This document shows, piece after piece, positions 61,273 through 64,000 of a stretch of 64,000 nt of DNA. The notes under the pieces are model-generated. The model saw only the letters and a list, made by a program, of their open reading frames with translations. It was not told where the DNA came from and ran no database searches. The stretch covers positions 1 to 64,000 of the forward strand of contig JAANYP010007193.1 of NCBI GenBank assembly GCA_020465985.1, in the 5' to 3' direction. The translations under genes were made by a program, and so were the position numbers. Position 1 is the first letter of the stretch. Each line of letters opens with the position of its first letter. The stretch is from Centrapalus pauciflorus. Taxonomy: Eukaryota > Streptophyta > Magnoliopsida > Asterales > Asteraceae.

Positions 61273-64000
61273 ATGGCGGATAGAGTGTTTGTTGAAAAGC
61301 ACAATATGGTCATTTCTCCAGACCGTGAGCTGCCTGAAGCTCAGGCATTCCGCCAGATGATGAATTTTTTGGCCGCCTCAAGGGTTTCGTATGCGCTGTC
61401 ACATAATGTTCAGATTGTACTGCCATATGTACGTGAATTTTGGGACCATCTGCAGGTCGATTGTACTGTTACTCAAACAGTATTGAGGACCAGGATTGCT
61501 AGACACCCTCTCGTGTTTTCAGCTGATATGTTGCGTAGAGTACTGCAGTTGGGCTCTACAGAGCAAGAAGATGGAGCGATTGTCTTTCCGTTAGCAGTCA
61601 GGCAAGTTGCGTTCATCAGAATGGGTTATAGCCTGGATGTGGCTAAGTCCTCGTATATGAAGAGCGTGCTGATTGGGCAGTGGAGATATCTCGCACACGT
61701 GTTCATGGTGTGCTTTGCTCCAAAGAAAGCAGAATTTGATTATATTGTATCGAAGATTCAGTCGGGAATGATTGCGTTAGTCTACAATCAGAGGTTCAGC
61801 TATTCAGAAATGTTCTTTGCAAAGTTCGTTCATTAGATAACAGCTCCGGCACGAGAAAGATTTTTGCTTTATCCGAGATTTGTGATGATTTTGATACGAC
61901 ATTTCCTTCCGAACTTGCCGCAGCTGAACGATATTCAAAGCGTGGCTGTAATTGATAAAAGAATATTTGCAGATTGCCAAGCGCATAGAGGTGCATTGGC
62001 TAGGCCGGTAGAGGCACCACTTTTTGGTGCAGTGGTTAATCCGGATTTTCAAGTCCCCGAAGGTGCCAACTGGACCGGGGAAGTTCAGATTCCGCAGCAG
62101 CCGCAACAACAACAACAACAACAGCCACAGCAGAGGCCTCAGCAACAAAGGAGGAGGCAATGACCATCAGTTCGACAGTCTCAGGCGTCTATGCCTTCTA
62201 CAAGCCAAGTGCAAGAGTTAGACGAAGCAGGTCCCTCAAGTGTAGCCCCCGTATCTGATCCACGGGTGGAAACTTTGGAAGAGATTTGGGCTTCTGGGCC
62301 GCATGCCAATGAGGAAATTACTTCTGAGCTCATTGGAAATATTTTGGAACCTCCAGAAGGGGAAGAAGAGGTTTTTAGACAGATAGATGAGTATGTACAT
62401 GTTGAAGAAGAGATTGAGTCGGAAGAAATGGAAGAGATTGAGATAGAAGACGTAGCTGTAGAAACACAAGCAACAGAGGTAGAGGAACCGGCTGTCCGTA
62501 TAGGCAGATATGGATCCAGAATTTTAGTTGTTGATGCAGCAGCCAAAAAGAGAAGAGCTTCGAGGGAGTCAGATGACTCAGATTTTGAGGATGAAGAAAT
62601 AACTCCTTTGGTGCCTAGGCATAGGGCCAAGAGGCATCGTTTTATGCAGGGAGCTTCATCGCCCTCTGCTTCTGAGCCAGAACTGCCTACCGCTCAACCA
62701 TCAACACAAACATCCATTCCACCACCACCACCACCTGTTCAAACATCCATTTCCTCACCAATCATTCCAACTCCCATCCAATCCATTCCATCCACCTCAT
62801 CAACCTTCATTGACAACCAACGGTTTTCTGAGCTAAGAAGCAAGGTTGACTTCCAACAAGTCCAAAATTTTCAGTTGACTAAAGCTATTGGTGAGATACA
62901 GGCGCATAATGCCAATGTAGACAAAGAAAATGTTGAGTTGAAGAAATTTGTTGGAAAGATTGAAGAAGAGAATCTGGAGCTGAAAACGTTTGTTGTAGAT
63001 CAAGCTGCAGAAATCCAAACAATGAGGTCCCTTATTGAGCAGTTAATGAAAAATCTAAAAGCTCAGGGGGAGACAAGCTGTAGGGATTCTGAGGAGCAGC
63101 GAAGGGGAGATGATGACGATGGCAATGATCCCGATGCACCGAAAGAGAGTGAGCCAGTAGATTTTTCTGCTGCTCAACATGCTGAAATTCAGGGGGAGCC
63201 AAGTCAAAGTGGAGCTGAAGGAGGAGAGGCAAGTTCCTCAAAGGTCACTGAGAGTGACATGAACGAGATGATTGAAGCTTTAATGAATATTGAGGAAGAA
63301 GGATTAGATTTTGACTTTGAAGATGAGTTTGATGAATTGGAAGAAGGAGAAATTATGCCTGAAGATGTTCCGGAATGGAAACCAGATGATGAAGTGTTAG
63401 GTGATGAGGAAGATGAAGCAAATGAGATTATTATTGAAGAAAATCTCATCATCGATACATATGTGTCGGAGGAACATAATATGATTGACATAGAAGCGGT
63501 TAAAGCTTCTTTAAATGTTGAATCACAAGCTGAAGAGCCTGCCAGGGAGCTTACTAATGAAGAAAAGAGAAAGCTATGGTTTAGGGCAGAGAAGAAGGAG
63601 ATGGACTTGAAAGAAAAGATGTGTGTGCCTAGTGCTGGAGAGCTGTCAGGAAATATACTAAGCTGGTTCTTTGATCGAGAACTGCAGGTATTTATTATCA
63701 AGCTAAAGGATGGGCTCCAGTATCTCAGGAGAAGATTGAAAGATTTCAACTCGTTACCAAAGGTTGTGATAAAAGCGTTGGCATGGAAGGAGCTTATATA
63801 CATTGGAGACGACCCCTATGCTGAAATCATTGCTAAGATCATTAGAAGGGAAGGGAGGTCGAGGAAATTTGAAAGGCTCAATCCAAGAATTGGCAAAAGA
63901 ATGATGGACCATACTAGAATTGATCCTTTGACTGGTAGACCATGGATGAAGATTCAGTAGAAACCAGTTAGATGTTTGAAGAAAGTTCCTCTAAGGCCAA
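61273..64000 (+). pseudogene. ORF3 of element D, best-preserved copy, C-terminus beyond window
   Basis: One continuous frame from ATG 61273 to the window edge with no frameshift, broken only by TAG 61834 (CAG in A), TGA 62161 (possible CGA-to-TGA) and TAG 63958 (TAT in A and B). Domains: N-terminal domain, residues 1-255 (HNMVISPDRELPEA, RVSYALSHNVQIVLPYVREF, GQWRYLAHVFMVCFAPKKAE, PRFVMILIRHFLPNL); Gln-rich stretch about 275-296; acidic segment 355-405; Ser/Pro/Thr-rich linker 460-515; coiled coil 515-605 with heptad-like ELKKFVGKIEEENLELK; acidic segment 670-725; basic C-terminal domain from 760 (GELSGNILSWFFDREL, KIIRREGRSRKFERLNPR). No signal peptide or membrane span seen. Function unknown. 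Structure suggests an oligomeric, possibly nucleic-acid-binding protein. Confidence 0.75.

Larger units (their letters stand above)
59788..64000 (+). mobile_element. Element D: LTR element with ORF3 but no gag or pol (runs off window)
   Basis: 5' LTR (59788-60452), perfect primer site, then only about 60 bp of leader matching A and C, then a jump to sequence that in A lies just before the ORF3 TATA box. ORF3 follows to the window end. No trace of gag, protease, integrase, RT or RNase H. Relative to A about 8 kb is missing (roughly 10400-18435). The LTR starts TGTTGGTACACC, so D is a related subfamily, not a recent copy of A. It would depend on a full element for mobility. Confidence 0.85.

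Overview
This window looks like plant nuclear DNA that consists almost entirely of transposable elements. I found no intact host gene, tRNA or rRNA. Evidence for a plant is the Ty1/copia retrotransposons with the initiator-Met primer site (TGGTATCAGAGCC), FAR1/MULE transposase remnants, a Stowaway-type MITE and long TA tracts. Gag styles, the ACTCGCCAAGTCGA-type words in one solo LTR and the extra 3' gene suggest Asteraceae, perhaps near lettuce. That placement is from memory and not proven.

Layout. 1-4.08 kb: a terminal-inverted-repeat (TIR) DNA element in a TA microsatellite, carrying a FAR1-like exon and itself hit by a 1.7-kb solo LTR (TSD ATTTG) and a 255-bp Stowaway MITE (TSD TA). 4.4-9.2 kb: two decayed copies of one MULE transposase in tail-to-tail inverted orientation (about 1.8-kb arms, about 90% identical by eye, 0.7-kb spacer). 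The minus copy also carries an OTU-protease-like domain. 9.7-23.8 kb: copia element A (+), 14 kb, both LTRs, gag, pol, a long spacer and a large extra 3' gene (ORF3) split by another solo LTR (TSD ATAAT). 23.8-26.4 kb: no recognised gene. 26.4-36.3 kb: copia element E (+). 36.3-40.8 kb: 5' halves of two further copia elements (H +, F -) joined gag-to-gag, plus an LTR fragment G. 40.8-47.1 kb: the 3' half of an A-family element on the minus strand (B). 47.1-58.0 kb: another A-family element (C, +) inserted in B. 58.0-59.8 kb: an LTR-like insertion in C. 59.8-64 kb: element D (+), inserted in that and running off the window.

The most interesting system is the A/B/C/D copia group. After pol each carries a gene of about 1,000 codons (ORF3) with an N-terminal domain, a Gln-rich stretch, acidic segments, a coiled coil and a basic C-terminal domain, and no visible signal peptide or membrane segment. 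All four copies keep a TATAAATAGGTCAACA promoter-like box 0.64-0.70 kb upstream and a TGTGCAG|ATATGG splice acceptor at the ORF3 ATG. Three keep a GTAAG donor between the two. This suggests ORF3 has its own promoter and a 5'-UTR intron, instead of being read through from pol. Element D has lost all of gag and pol but keeps LTR, primer site, promoter and the best-preserved ORF3. The same family-specific words (TTCGAACTT in A/B/C, TTCGAATTT/TTCGAGTTT in D, CATCCGAATTCGG in E) recur in separate non-coding compartments.

Almost all genes here are broken by stops and frameshifts. Coordinates of decayed genes are outer limits of recognisable similarity, judged by eye.
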